This document shows, one piece after another, positions 1-6,780 of a DNA stretch of 13,593 nt; positions within the stretch are counted from its first letter, which is position 1, and each line of letters opens with the position of its first letter. Position numbers and translations under genes: made by a program. This stretch comes from a bacterium (lineage in GTDB: Bacteria; Calditrichota; Calditrichia; RBG-13-44-9; J042), in contig WGBF01000264.1 of assembly GCA_015494485.1 (NCBI GenBank), forward strand, positions 1-13,593, in the 5' to 3' direction. Below the pieces are notes generated by a model, which was given only the letters and a program-made list of their open reading frames with translations, was not told the origin of the DNA and made no database searches.

Positions 1-1
1 A

Positions 2-874
2 TATTACAATGATGCGATGGGCAGTAGCCCCGGGTCCTACGGATTGCAGGTTGCTATCGACGATGAAGAAGCCCGCTTATACATCACCTACACCTACCGG
101 GAACGGTTGAGTGTGCTTCGCCCGCTGCGGAATTCCGACCCGGTTGATATCAACGTGGATCTGGCCCAACGGGGTAAGTTTATTCTCCATTATGGAACGA
201 TATGGGATTTTAATCAACACTGGGCACGGGCATCCATGGCAGCCATCCATGGACCAACCGGACATCATTGGTTAGGGAAAGACATTCCAACGTTTGATGA
301 ACTGGCGGAAATGAGCGACCTGGAGTTGGCCCGGTATATTCAAAACGGAATGGCAGGGCACATTAAACGGCCGGAAATTACGGGCAAGGATATGCAGGCG
401 TTAATCTATTACATTAAAGTTTCCTCCCTGAAGGGAAAACTGGAGCCGATTGACCCTCAGACAATCAAGCAAAATCTGGCAGGTTCAGAATTTTGGCCGA
501 ATGTGAATGATAATACCCCGCCCACAATTTCCAATGTGGTTGTTGTGGATAAAGGAAATGGAACCTACGAGGTAAACTGGGAAACCAATGAACCCGCTAT
601 CGGTCTGGTGGTGTACGGAACCAATTCGGCAACCATCAATTATAAAGGGCCGGTTCAGCGAGATGTGTATGGGTTATTCTCCAATATTGAAGATGGATAT
701 TTTCAACAGCATTCGGTAATCCTGGAAAATGTTCCCGATAATCAAAAAATGAAGTTTAAAATATTCAGCAAAGATAAGGCAGGCAACGTAGCAAAAAGTA
801 ATGAAATGCTGCTGGAGGCCGGTCGTCCGGGCACACCGCCCAGTGCACCAAAGAATTTGCGGTTGAAACCGTAA
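2..874 (+). CDS. Exported beta-propeller / degenerate cytochrome-c-like / FN3 protein (5' end missing)
   Basis: The reading frame is open to the left edge, so the ATG at 17 is probably internal and the protein begins upstream. Seen, numbering from that ATG: residues 1-40 look like a final YVTN-type beta-propeller blade (ARLYITYT then a hydrophobic strand). Residues about 50-140 resemble a class I cytochrome c, with RGKFILHYG, HGPTGH, then a C-terminal helix pattern LARYIQNGM...DMQALIYYIK. The usual CxxCH site reads MAAIH, and the visible part contains no cysteine. Residues about 168-265 form an FN3 or purple-acid-phosphatase-N-like domain starting TPPTISNV, with the WETNEPA motif and ending DKAGN. 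The C-terminus is a short Pro-rich tail (PPSAPKNL) with no T9SS sorting domain. Propeller-plus-cytochrome proteins are known as periplasmic or secreted redox proteins, but this copy probably cannot bind c-type heme here. A strong terminator follows, so it belongs to a separate upstream transcription unit. Function unknown. Confidence 0.75.
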   Translation, partial: YYNDAMGSSPGSYGLQVAIDDEEARLYITYTYRERLSVLRPLRNSDPVDINVDLAQRGKFILHYGTIWDFNQHWARASMAAIHGPTGHHWLGKDIPTFDELAEMSDLELARYIQNGMAGHIKRPEITGKDMQALIYYIKVSSLKGKLEPIDPQTIKQNLAGSEFWPNVNDNTPPTISNVVVVDKGNGTYEVNWETNEPAIGLVVYGTNSATINYKGPVQRDVYGLFSNIEDGYFQQHSVILENVPDNQKMKFKIFSKDKAGNVAKSNEMLLEAGRPGTPPSAPKNLRLKP

Positions 875-884
875 CAGGTTTTTT

Positions 885-916
885 CAGCGGATGGATGATT
901 TTCTATCCGCTGTTTT
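885..916 (+). terminator. Rho-independent terminator after the propeller/FN3 gene
   Basis: The stem starts 10 bases after the stop codon at 872-874. The arms 885-895 and 902-912 pair over 11 positions (CAGCGGATGGA against TTCTATCCGCTG minus its first base), with one G-T wobble (893/904), around a six-base loop (896-901). TTTT (913-916) follows. This separates the upstream gene from the glycan unit starting at 1000. Confidence 0.8.
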
Positions 917-951
917 CCTCCCAAATTTCAAATTGTTACCCTTCATTATCC

Positions 952-964
952 CGGAATTTTTCCG
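952..964. repeat. Short perfect inverted repeat upstream of the sulfotransferase (possible operator)
   Basis: CGGAA-TTT-TTCCG is a perfect 5-bp-arm palindrome 35 bases before the ATG at 1000, in the only non-coding gap between the terminator and the glycan operon. The promoter for the 1000-5399 unit should lie in this gap, but I see no convincing -35/-10 pair. The site could be an operator, or chance in AT-rich sequence. Confidence 0.25.
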
Positions 965-999
965 ACCATAAATAACCTCGAATAGTTTTTCAGGATTAC

Positions 1000-1815
1000 A
1001 TGACGACGCGTTTTTTTAAAGACAGTGTAAAACACCGATTGTTGCATGCAGCAAATTACCGCCGGGTGCATATAGTTGGATGTGCACGATCCGGGACCAC
1101 CATGTTGTATTTTTTAATGATGGCGTTTCAGAACATGATATTGATTAACCGGGAAATATCCGTCTGGAACTGGCCCACATTACGCGAATCATTTAAACTG
1201 GCACTAAAAAATGTGCTAAATGGCAAACGGCACTTTTTGGTTACCAAACGCAATGCCACCTGGTATGAACCGGAAAAATTAAATCGGTTAATTCAATATG
1301 CAAAATCATTTCATATCGGAATAATTTACCTGGTTCGTGATCCCCGGGATGTGTTAACAAGCGAACACAAAGGGCAACCGGGAACGTATTATGTTAATTT
1401 TACCAAATGGCGCGATTCGATTGAAGCGGGAGAAACGCTGCAGGATCAATTACGGGATTTCCCGGGACTGTTAACGCTGCGGTACGAAGATATTGTAACT
1501 GATCCCGACCAGACGGGGGAACTGTTGATGCAAACCTATGGATTTCAGTTGAAACCCGGTATTTCTTCCCTCAAACATATGGAAGAATACGTGGATCCCG
1601 GCTTACAGCACAGCAAAATGGTAACCTATATGCACCAGTTGCGGGAGATCGGAACAAGTTCATTCCGCAAGTGGGAAAAGGACCCCAAGCGGTATCAATA
1701 TTTAAAATCGCTGTGGGATGACCCTGAAAAACGCACCTTGCTGGAACGTTTTCTGAAAAAATACAATTACCCAATCACACCATTCGAAACAGAGGAACCG
1801 TACAACAATGCATGA
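1000..1815 (+). CDS. PAPS-dependent carbohydrate sulfotransferase family protein
   Basis: The protein is 271 aa, normal for a single-domain sulfotransferase. Seen: the 5'-phosphosulfate-binding loop GCARSGTT (residues 27-34) after a beta strand (VHIV), and the 3'-phosphate-binding segment LVRDPRDVLTS (about 111-121), where R113 and S121 are the expected contacts. RYEDIV (161-166) is the usual strand after it, and a C-terminal FRKWEKD segment (222-228) follows. Family knowledge: these enzymes move sulfate from PAPS to a hydroxyl or amine of a sugar or other acceptor, in the cytosol or at the inner membrane. No signal peptide is evident. The start ATG at 1000 has AGGA at 992-995. The stop overlaps the next gene by 8 bases, so it is the first gene of a coupled glycan operon. 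A glycan acceptor is inferred from neighbours; the exact acceptor is not known. Confidence 0.85.
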   Translation: MTTRFFKDSVKHRLLHAANYRRVHIVGCARSGTTMLYFLMMAFQNMILINREISVWNWPTLRESFKLALKNVLNGKRHFLVTKRNATWYEPEKLNRLIQYAKSFHIGIIYLVRDPRDVLTSEHKGQPGTYYVNFTKWRDSIEAGETLQDQLRDFPGLLTLRYEDIVTDPDQTGELLMQTYGFQLKPGISSLKHMEEYVDPGLQHSKMVTYMHQLREIGTSSFRKWEKDPKRYQYLKSLWDDPEKRTLLERFLKKYNYPITPFETEEPYNNA

Positions 1816-3070
1816 TGCAAAAAAGCTCAAAATTTTGTTTTTGTCGCAACGGTTTTTATTTCCCCAGGATACCGGGGGTAAAATTCGCACCGGGAAAATA
1901 CTGGAGCAGTTGAATAAGCGGTATCATATTACGGTAATCAGCAATGTCGAATCGCCTAAAGATGATCCCTACATCCCGGAAATGCAGAGACTGTGTGAAA
2001 AATTTGTGCCGGTGCCCTGGAAAGAAATCCCGCGTTACACGATTAGGTGGTACTGGGATGTTTTTAAAAAATCCTTTTCCATATACCCGGTGCCGATGTT
2101 AAATGATTATTCCCCCGAGCTGGAGCAAGCCGTCTTGGATGAACTGCGCAACGGTGAATATGATCTCGCCATCTGCGATTTTATGCAGTCCACGCTGAAC
2201 TTCCGGCGTGTGGAGGGGATCCCCAAAATTCTGTTTCAGCACAATGTGGAAGCCACGATTTCCTTACGGCATATGAAACGTGCCAAAGACCCCCTGTTTA
2301 AAATATTCTGGTGGCTACAATTCCGAAAAATGTTTTATCACGAAAAACGGGAATCTGCCAAGTTTGATGCTGTTATTGCCGTTTCGGAACTGGACAAGCA
2401 ACGTTTTGAAGAATGGTACGGATTAAAAAATGTTCATGTAATTCCTACCGGGGTGGATACCGATTTTTATGCCCCGGATCCGAACGTCAAAGTTAAAAAA
2501 CAAATTGTTTTTGTGGGGGCCATGGATTGGTTACCCAACCACGACGCCATGCTTTATTTCCTGGAAGACATTTTCCCATTGATTAAAAAAGAAGAACCGG
2601 ACGTAAAGTTTGTTATCGTTGGGCGAAATCCGGCACCCAAATTGAAAAAGTTGGTGGACCAATATCCCGATGTGGAGATTACCGGGTGGGTGGAAGATAC
2701 CCGCCCATATGTGCAGGAAAGTGCGGTGTTTATTGTTCCCATTCGCATTGGCGGCGGAACACGTATGAAAATTTATGAGGCAATGGCCATGGAGAAGGCC
2801 ATTGTCTCCACCCGGGTTGGTGCGGAAGGGTTGCCGTTAACGGACAGGGAACATATTTACCTGGAAGATGAACCCGAGGAATTTGCCCGTGCGGTGCTCA
2901 AATTGCTCCGGGATGAGGAAGAGCGGCAAAAAATCGGCAAACAGGCTCGTCAATATGTGTACGAAAATTTCCGCTGGGAAAAGGTTGCCGATGTTTTTGC
3001 CGATATTTGTGAAAGCGTGGTAAAGCAACGCAGCTCTGCTGAAGTGGCAGAAGCAATCATTGAAGAATAA
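1808..3070 (+). CDS. GT4 family glycosyltransferase (similar in style to EPS-locus sugar transferases)
   Basis: The 420-aa protein shows the two Rossmann halves of a GT-B enzyme. N-terminal half: strand ILFLSQRFLFP and the D21-TGG-K glycine loop near residues 21-25, then QHNVEA (144-149). C-terminal half: VFVGAMDW (235-241), a VGRNP loop (271-275), GWVED (293-297), then GGGTRMKIYEAMAME (315-329), the donor-nucleotide-sugar-binding and E-x7-E-like region of GT4 retaining transferases. The overall pattern recalls sugar transferases of exosortase/EPS loci, but I cannot confirm the subfamily. It probably transfers an NDP-sugar to a growing lipid-linked glycan on the cytosolic face of the membrane. 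The ATG at 1808 lies inside the sulfotransferase end, and no other early in-frame start is evident. Donor and acceptor are unknown. Confidence 0.88.
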   Translation: MHDAKKLKILFLSQRFLFPQDTGGKIRTGKILEQLNKRYHITVISNVESPKDDPYIPEMQRLCEKFVPVPWKEIPRYTIRWYWDVFKKSFSIYPVPMLNDYSPELEQAVLDELRNGEYDLAICDFMQSTLNFRRVEGIPKILFQHNVEATISLRHMKRAKDPLFKIFWWLQFRKMFYHEKRESAKFDAVIAVSELDKQRFEEWYGLKNVHVIPTGVDTDFYAPDPNVKVKKQIVFVGAMDWLPNHDAMLYFLEDIFPLIKKEEPDVKFVIVGRNPAPKLKKLVDQYPDVEITGWVEDTRPYVQESAVFIVPIRIGGGTRMKIYEAMAMEKAIVSTRVGAEGLPLTDREHIYLEDEPEEFARAVLKLLRDEEERQKIGKQARQYVYENFRWEKVADVFADICESVVKQRSSAEVAEAIIEE

Positions 3071-3108
3071 TCGGCTTTGAATGGGATAATAAAACGGAGG
3101 ATACGTCA

Positions 3109-4422
3109 TTGAGAATTGCGGTTTTTGGTTTGGGATACGTCGGATGCGTTTCGGCAGCGTGTTTTGCAAAGGAAGGTCATGAGGTTATTGGTGTCGATGT
3201 AAACCAGGATAAAGTGGATATTATTAATTCCGGGAAAAGTCCCATTGTAGAGCCCGGCCTGGACGAATTTATTGCCGATGTGGTTTCCAATGGCAAGTTA
3301 CGGGCAACAACAGATTACATGGAAGCCGTTGCCAATGCGGATGTGTCCCTCATTTGTGTGGGCACACCCAGTCGAAAAAATGGCAGCGTGAGCCTGGAGT
3401 ACATTTATCGGGTTGCCGAACAAATTGGTGAAGCGGTTCAATCCATTGACCACTATCATGTGGTGGTGATTCGTAGCACAGTTCCCCCCGGTACTCTGGA
3501 GTCCGTTCTATCCATAATTGCCGAAAAATCCGGGAAGAAAATTGGAGAGCATTTTGGCGGGGCATCGAACCCTGAATTTTTGCGGGAAGGTACGGCATTA
3601 AAAGATTTTTATGAACCGCCCTATACCATTATTGGGGAACTGGACCCCCGCAGCGGTGAACTGCTTGGTCAAATGTATGCCTTTTTGGATGCACCGCTGA
3701 TTCGCACCGATGTCCGTGTGGCGGAATTGGTGAAATATGCCAACAATGTTTTTCATGCGCTGAAAGTGGCATTTGCCAACGAAATTGGGACAATCTGTAA
3801 GTCCCATGGCGTCGATAGCCACAAGCTGATGGACATTTTTGTAATGGATACCAAATTGAACATTTCCTCATACTATTTAAAACCCGGATTTGCTTTTGGG
3901 GGGTCTTGCCTGCCCAAGGATGTTCGGGCACTTACCTACCAGGCGAAAGAGCGAGACCTGGAGCTTCCGCTGTTGTCTTCCATTATGAAAAGCAATCAGG
4001 AACACATCCGTCGGGCTATCGACATGGTTATTTCCCAGGGACAGAAACGAGTGGGGGTTTTAGGCCTCAGTTTTAAAGGAAACACAGATGACCTTCGGGA
4101 AAGCCCCATGGTTGATGTTGTGGAATGGTTGATTGGGAAAGGGTATGAATTGCGAATCTATGATCGCAATGTCCATCTGGCGCGGTTATTTGGTGCGAAC
4201 AAGGAATACATTAATAAGAAAATCCCACACATTTCCCGTCTTATGGTTGATAATGTGCAGGAATTGCTGGATTTTGCCGAGGTTATTGTTATCGGGAATA
4301 AGAATCCGGAATTTGCTGCGTTGGTAGAAAGTCTGGATGAAAAATATACGGTGATTGATTACGTCCGTATTGTGAAAGATTTAAGCCGGCTGAAGGTTCG
4401 GTACAATGGCTTGTGTTGGTGA
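3109..4422 (+). CDS. algD: GDP-mannose 6-dehydrogenase (AlgD-like) of the UDP-Glc/GDP-Man dehydrogenase family
   Basis: The 437-aa protein follows the AlgD pattern along its whole length. Seen: the NAD-binding motif FGLGYVG (6-12), SPIVEPGLDE, CVGTPSRKNG, RSTVPPGT, NPEFLREGTALKDF, and VAELVKYANNVFHALKVAF. The catalytic cysteine C267 is in FAFGGSCLPKD. KGNTDDLRESP and GYELRIYDRNV follow, and the C-terminus ends GLCW, as Pseudomonas AlgD ends GICW. These fit GDP-mannose dehydrogenase better than UDP-glucose dehydrogenase. The enzyme oxidises GDP-mannose at C6 in two NAD+-dependent steps to GDP-mannuronic acid in the cytosol. The start is TTG at 3109, with GGAGG at 3096-3100 and 8-base spacing; no ATG fits. 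It is 38 bases after the GT4 gene and 14 before the deacetylase. No alginate polymerase genes are visible, so it probably feeds a different acidic glycan. Substrate specificity is inferred from sequence resemblance. Confidence 0.9.
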   Translation: MRIAVFGLGYVGCVSAACFAKEGHEVIGVDVNQDKVDIINSGKSPIVEPGLDEFIADVVSNGKLRATTDYMEAVANADVSLICVGTPSRKNGSVSLEYIYRVAEQIGEAVQSIDHYHVVVIRSTVPPGTLESVLSIIAEKSGKKIGEHFGGASNPEFLREGTALKDFYEPPYTIIGELDPRSGELLGQMYAFLDAPLIRTDVRVAELVKYANNVFHALKVAFANEIGTICKSHGVDSHKLMDIFVMDTKLNISSYYLKPGFAFGGSCLPKDVRALTYQAKERDLELPLLSSIMKSNQEHIRRAIDMVISQGQKRVGVLGLSFKGNTDDLRESPMVDVVEWLIGKGYELRIYDRNVHLARLFGANKEYINKKIPHISRLMVDNVQELLDFAEVIVIGNKNPEFAALVESLDEKYTVIDYVRIVKDLSRLKVRYNGLCW

Positions 4423-4436
4423 GATGAAGGAGAACG

Positions 4437-5399
4437 ATGACAACGGTATATTTTTTATTAACCATTGATACGGAAGAAGATAATGCCTGGAATCTGGATT
4501 TTCGGCCCCATACCGATGTAACTGTTGAGAATATTCAGCATTTGCCACCGTTTCAGCAATTTTGCAATGAAATTGGGCTTCGGCCCACCTATTTAATCGA
4601 TTACCCGGTTGCTGTGGACCAAACCGCCTCGGCAATTTTACGACAGCTTTTCAAGGAAGGACAGTGCGAAATTGGCACCCATGTACATCCGTGGTGCAAT
4701 CCCCCCTACACAGAAGAGCGCAATCATCGAAATTCGTATCTGAATAATCTCCCCCCCGAACTGCAATATGACAAGTTGCGGGTATTAACGGAAACCATTG
4801 AAGAACGTATCGGTACCCGGCCGGTTTCCTACCGCGCGGGACGGTATGGGTTTGATCATTCCACCGTTCCTGTGCTGGAAGCGTTAAACTATGTAGTGGA
4901 TTCCAGCGTTGTACCTCTGCGTAACAATAAAAACCCGGATGAACCATCCTTTACTAAAGTCTCCCTGTTACCCTACCATCTGAACCGAAAAAATGTTTGT
5001 CAACCCGGGGATAGCCCGATTGTGGAAATCCCCATTACGGTGGATTTTACCCGCAAAATTCCCGGTTGGTTAAAACAGGCATACCCCACTCTACCTGATA
5101 TAGGAATACGGCGAATATTGCGAATCCTTTTTGGAATAGAAATGGCCTGGTTAAGGCCTTCCTACGCGTCTCTGGCGGCAATGCAACGCCTGGCGGAGGT
5201 AGTCATTGCTTCCGGAATACCCATCTTGAACATGATGTTCCATTCCAGTGAACTCATGCCGGGCGGTTCTCCCTACAATAAAACATCCGAGGATGTGGAG
5301 CAATTTCTTACAAAAATCAAATCATTAATAGCCTATTTAAGTGAACGATACGCATTGCGTTTCATTACCTTAAAAGAAATACCCGCACTGGTTTTATAA
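4437..5399 (+). CDS. Polysaccharide deacetylase-like protein (NodB/WalW type, CE4-like fold)
   Basis: The 320-aa protein has no signal peptide. Seen: the first motif LTIDTEED with candidate catalytic Asp D11, the metal-ligand motif GTHVHPW (H82, H84), SYRAGRYGFD (R133, replacing the classical motif 3), and a late FHSSEL (H269). The HxH spacing and TIDTEED opening fit WalW-like members rather than classical NodB with TFDDG and HxxxH. Family knowledge: metal-dependent hydrolysis of N- or O-acetyl groups on sugars; the WalW-like subgroup is poorly characterised. The ATG at 4437 has AAGGAG at 4427-4432, spacing 4, and lies 14 bases after the dehydrogenase stop. It is the last gene of the first glycan unit, and no clear hairpin terminator follows. 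Without a secretion signal it may act on cytosolic lipid-linked glycan precursors (inference). Confidence 0.82.
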   Translation: MTTVYFLLTIDTEEDNAWNLDFRPHTDVTVENIQHLPPFQQFCNEIGLRPTYLIDYPVAVDQTASAILRQLFKEGQCEIGTHVHPWCNPPYTEERNHRNSYLNNLPPELQYDKLRVLTETIEERIGTRPVSYRAGRYGFDHSTVPVLEALNYVVDSSVVPLRNNKNPDEPSFTKVSLLPYHLNRKNVCQPGDSPIVEIPITVDFTRKIPGWLKQAYPTLPDIGIRRILRILFGIEMAWLRPSYASLAAMQRLAEVVIASGIPILNMMFHSSELMPGGSPYNKTSEDVEQFLTKIKSLIAYLSERYALRFITLKEIPALVL

Positions 5400-5432
5400 C
5401 CCCCTCCTTCATGTAAAAAATGTATACAACTC

Positions 5433-5448
5433 CGTTCACTGTGGAACG
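5433..5448. repeat. Inverted repeat CGTTC-N6-GAACG upstream of the sigma-54 promoter (candidate activator site)
   Basis: The arms 5433-5437 and 5444-5448 are perfectly complementary around the six-base spacer ACTGTG. The site lies about 64-79 bases upstream of the -24 box at 5512. Sigma-54 promoters need an upstream enhancer-binding protein site, often an imperfect palindrome. The spacing is plausible, but there is only one copy and no T-run that would make it a terminator. Low confidence. Confidence 0.25.
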
Positions 5449-5511
5449 ACTTTCCCTGCCATTATGAATAAATTTTTCTTGCATTTTTTGATTTTTATCA
5501 CCCGCCGGATA

Positions 5512-5528
5512 TTGGAACACTATTTGCT
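5512..5528 (+). promoter_or_regulatory. Sigma-54 (RpoN) -24/-12 promoter upstream of the porV-like gene
   Basis: The segment reads TTGGAACACTATTTGCT against the consensus TTGGCACGNNNNTTGCW. The invariant GG (5514-5515) and GC (5526-5527) are present with the required 12-base offset, and 11 of the 13 defined positions match. Transcription would start near 5538-5540, leaving a leader of about 25 bases with AAGGGG (5551-5556) ahead of the TTG start at 5563. No equally good -35/-10 pair was found in the 163-base gap. The match is by eye; RpoN itself is not in this window. Confidence 0.6.
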
Positions 5529-5562
5529 TTATTCCCCCACGTGTGAAACAAAGGGGTAACGG

Positions 5563-6780
5563 TTGAAACGGATTTTACTGATTCTTTTGAGTATCACAAT
5601 ACAAATTTTTCCCCAGAATGTGTCCCAATATGCGGGTGGTGCCGGTAATGTATTCCTCCGGGTGAATTTCAGCGCCAGTGGAACCGCAATGGGAAATGCC
5701 GCTACGGGATATCCTGTGGGAATAAATTCCCTTTTTTATAACCCCGCCGGAATGGCGCTGAAACGCGGAATTGTAATGGGGCTAAATCATTACCAGTGGA
5801 TTGAAGATATTCGTTTCGATAACTTCTCTGTAATTTACCAGCCCAATTATCGGTTTGCGCTGGCAGGTGGAATTTCTGCAATGTGGATGCCGCCCATTCA
5901 GGGAAAAGACCAGAACGGTAACATCACTGGCGAATTAAATGTGTTTAGCGGCGTGGCGTATGCCGGCATCGGGTTGCAGTTTCATCCGTCCGTGTATGGA
6001 GGGGTGACGGTAAAGTATTTTTACGATTATCTGGGGGGCTATGCGGCGAAAGGATTTGCTGTTGATGTGGGATACTTTATGTACACATTTATTAACGGCC
6101 TCACATTTGGAGCTGCGGTACAGAACATTGGCCAGAAAATCAAATATTATCAACAGGAAACGGACCTCCCCCTTACCGCCCGTCTGGGATTTTCCTACCG
6201 CGTGGCTTCTTCCAGTTTACGGTTTAATGTGGATGTGGTGAAAGCGCGGGATACCGATATGTATTATAATGTGGGGATGGAATACAATCTCTTTAATGTA
6301 CTGACGCTTCGGGCAGGTAATCAGTTTAAAATGAATACCATGTTGCCAACGGCAGGTGTGGGACTGGTGGTTAGCGATGAGTATACCGCAAACTACAGTT
6401 TTTTGGCCATGGAAGACCTGGGACCTGTTCATCAGTTTGGATTGATCATTCGGTTGGGTCGTGCTCCACAGTATGTTCGGAAATCCCCGCCGGCGTATCC
6501 TGCTCCCCTGGCAACCGCCACGGAACAAGCGCAGGTTAAAATTGATGGAAGTAAATTATTGCTTCAATGGCCCACCCCAAAGTCCGGTCAATCCGTTGTG
6601 TACATTCGACTGAGTGGCAAAACACCCTGGAAAAAGGTGAAGGCAGTTGTGGGCAAAAATATTTTGCGGTTCAAAAAGCCCCAGATGCCGGGCGTGTATG
6701 AATTTAAAATAAATATCGTGAACAAAAATAACGAAATAGAGAACACGTATTATGCGCAGATTCGCATTCAGGCCAGTTAA
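5563..6780 (+). CDS. PorV/PorQ-family outer-membrane beta-barrel protein with extra C-terminal domain
   Basis: The 405-aa protein starts with a signal peptide (KR, then a hydrophobic ILLILLSITI stretch, cleavage around residue 18 near FPQ). The mature N-terminus is typical for PorV/PorQ-like proteins: GGAGNVFLRV, then SASGTAMGNA and SLFYNPAGMA. Alternating aromatic/glycine strands follow, as in FadL-like barrels, ending near HQFGLIIRLGR (about residue 303). Residues about 312-405 are extra, with an Ig-like strand pattern (KLLLQWPTP, PGVYEFKINIVNKNNE). In T9SS bacteria PorV is an outer-membrane shuttle that carries cargo from the translocon to the PorU sortase; PorQ and paralogs have less clear roles. 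The next gene encodes a sorting-domain cargo, which supports a T9SS link. The start is TTG at 5563 with AAGGGG 6 bases upstream; it gives a well-formed signal peptide. The gene is probably transcribed from the sigma-54 promoter at 5512. Confidence 0.8.
   Translation: MKRILLILLSITIQIFPQNVSQYAGGAGNVFLRVNFSASGTAMGNAATGYPVGINSLFYNPAGMALKRGIVMGLNHYQWIEDIRFDNFSVIYQPNYRFALAGGISAMWMPPIQGKDQNGNITGELNVFSGVAYAGIGLQFHPSVYGGVTVKYFYDYLGGYAAKGFAVDVGYFMYTFINGLTFGAAVQNIGQKIKYYQQETDLPLTARLGFSYRVASSSLRFNVDVVKARDTDMYYNVGMEYNLFNVLTLRAGNQFKMNTMLPTAGVGLVVSDEYTANYSFLAMEDLGPVHQFGLIIRLGRAPQYVRKSPPAYPAPLATATEQAQVKIDGSKLLLQWPTPKSGQSVVYIRLSGKTPWKKVKAVVGKNILRFKKPQMPGVYEFKINIVNKNNEIENTYYAQIRIQAS

Noticed and set aside
5433..5448. 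Inverted repeat as terminator of the deacetylase operon
   Set aside because: Only five paired bases, with no T-run after it (ACTTTCCC); better considered as a protein-binding site.
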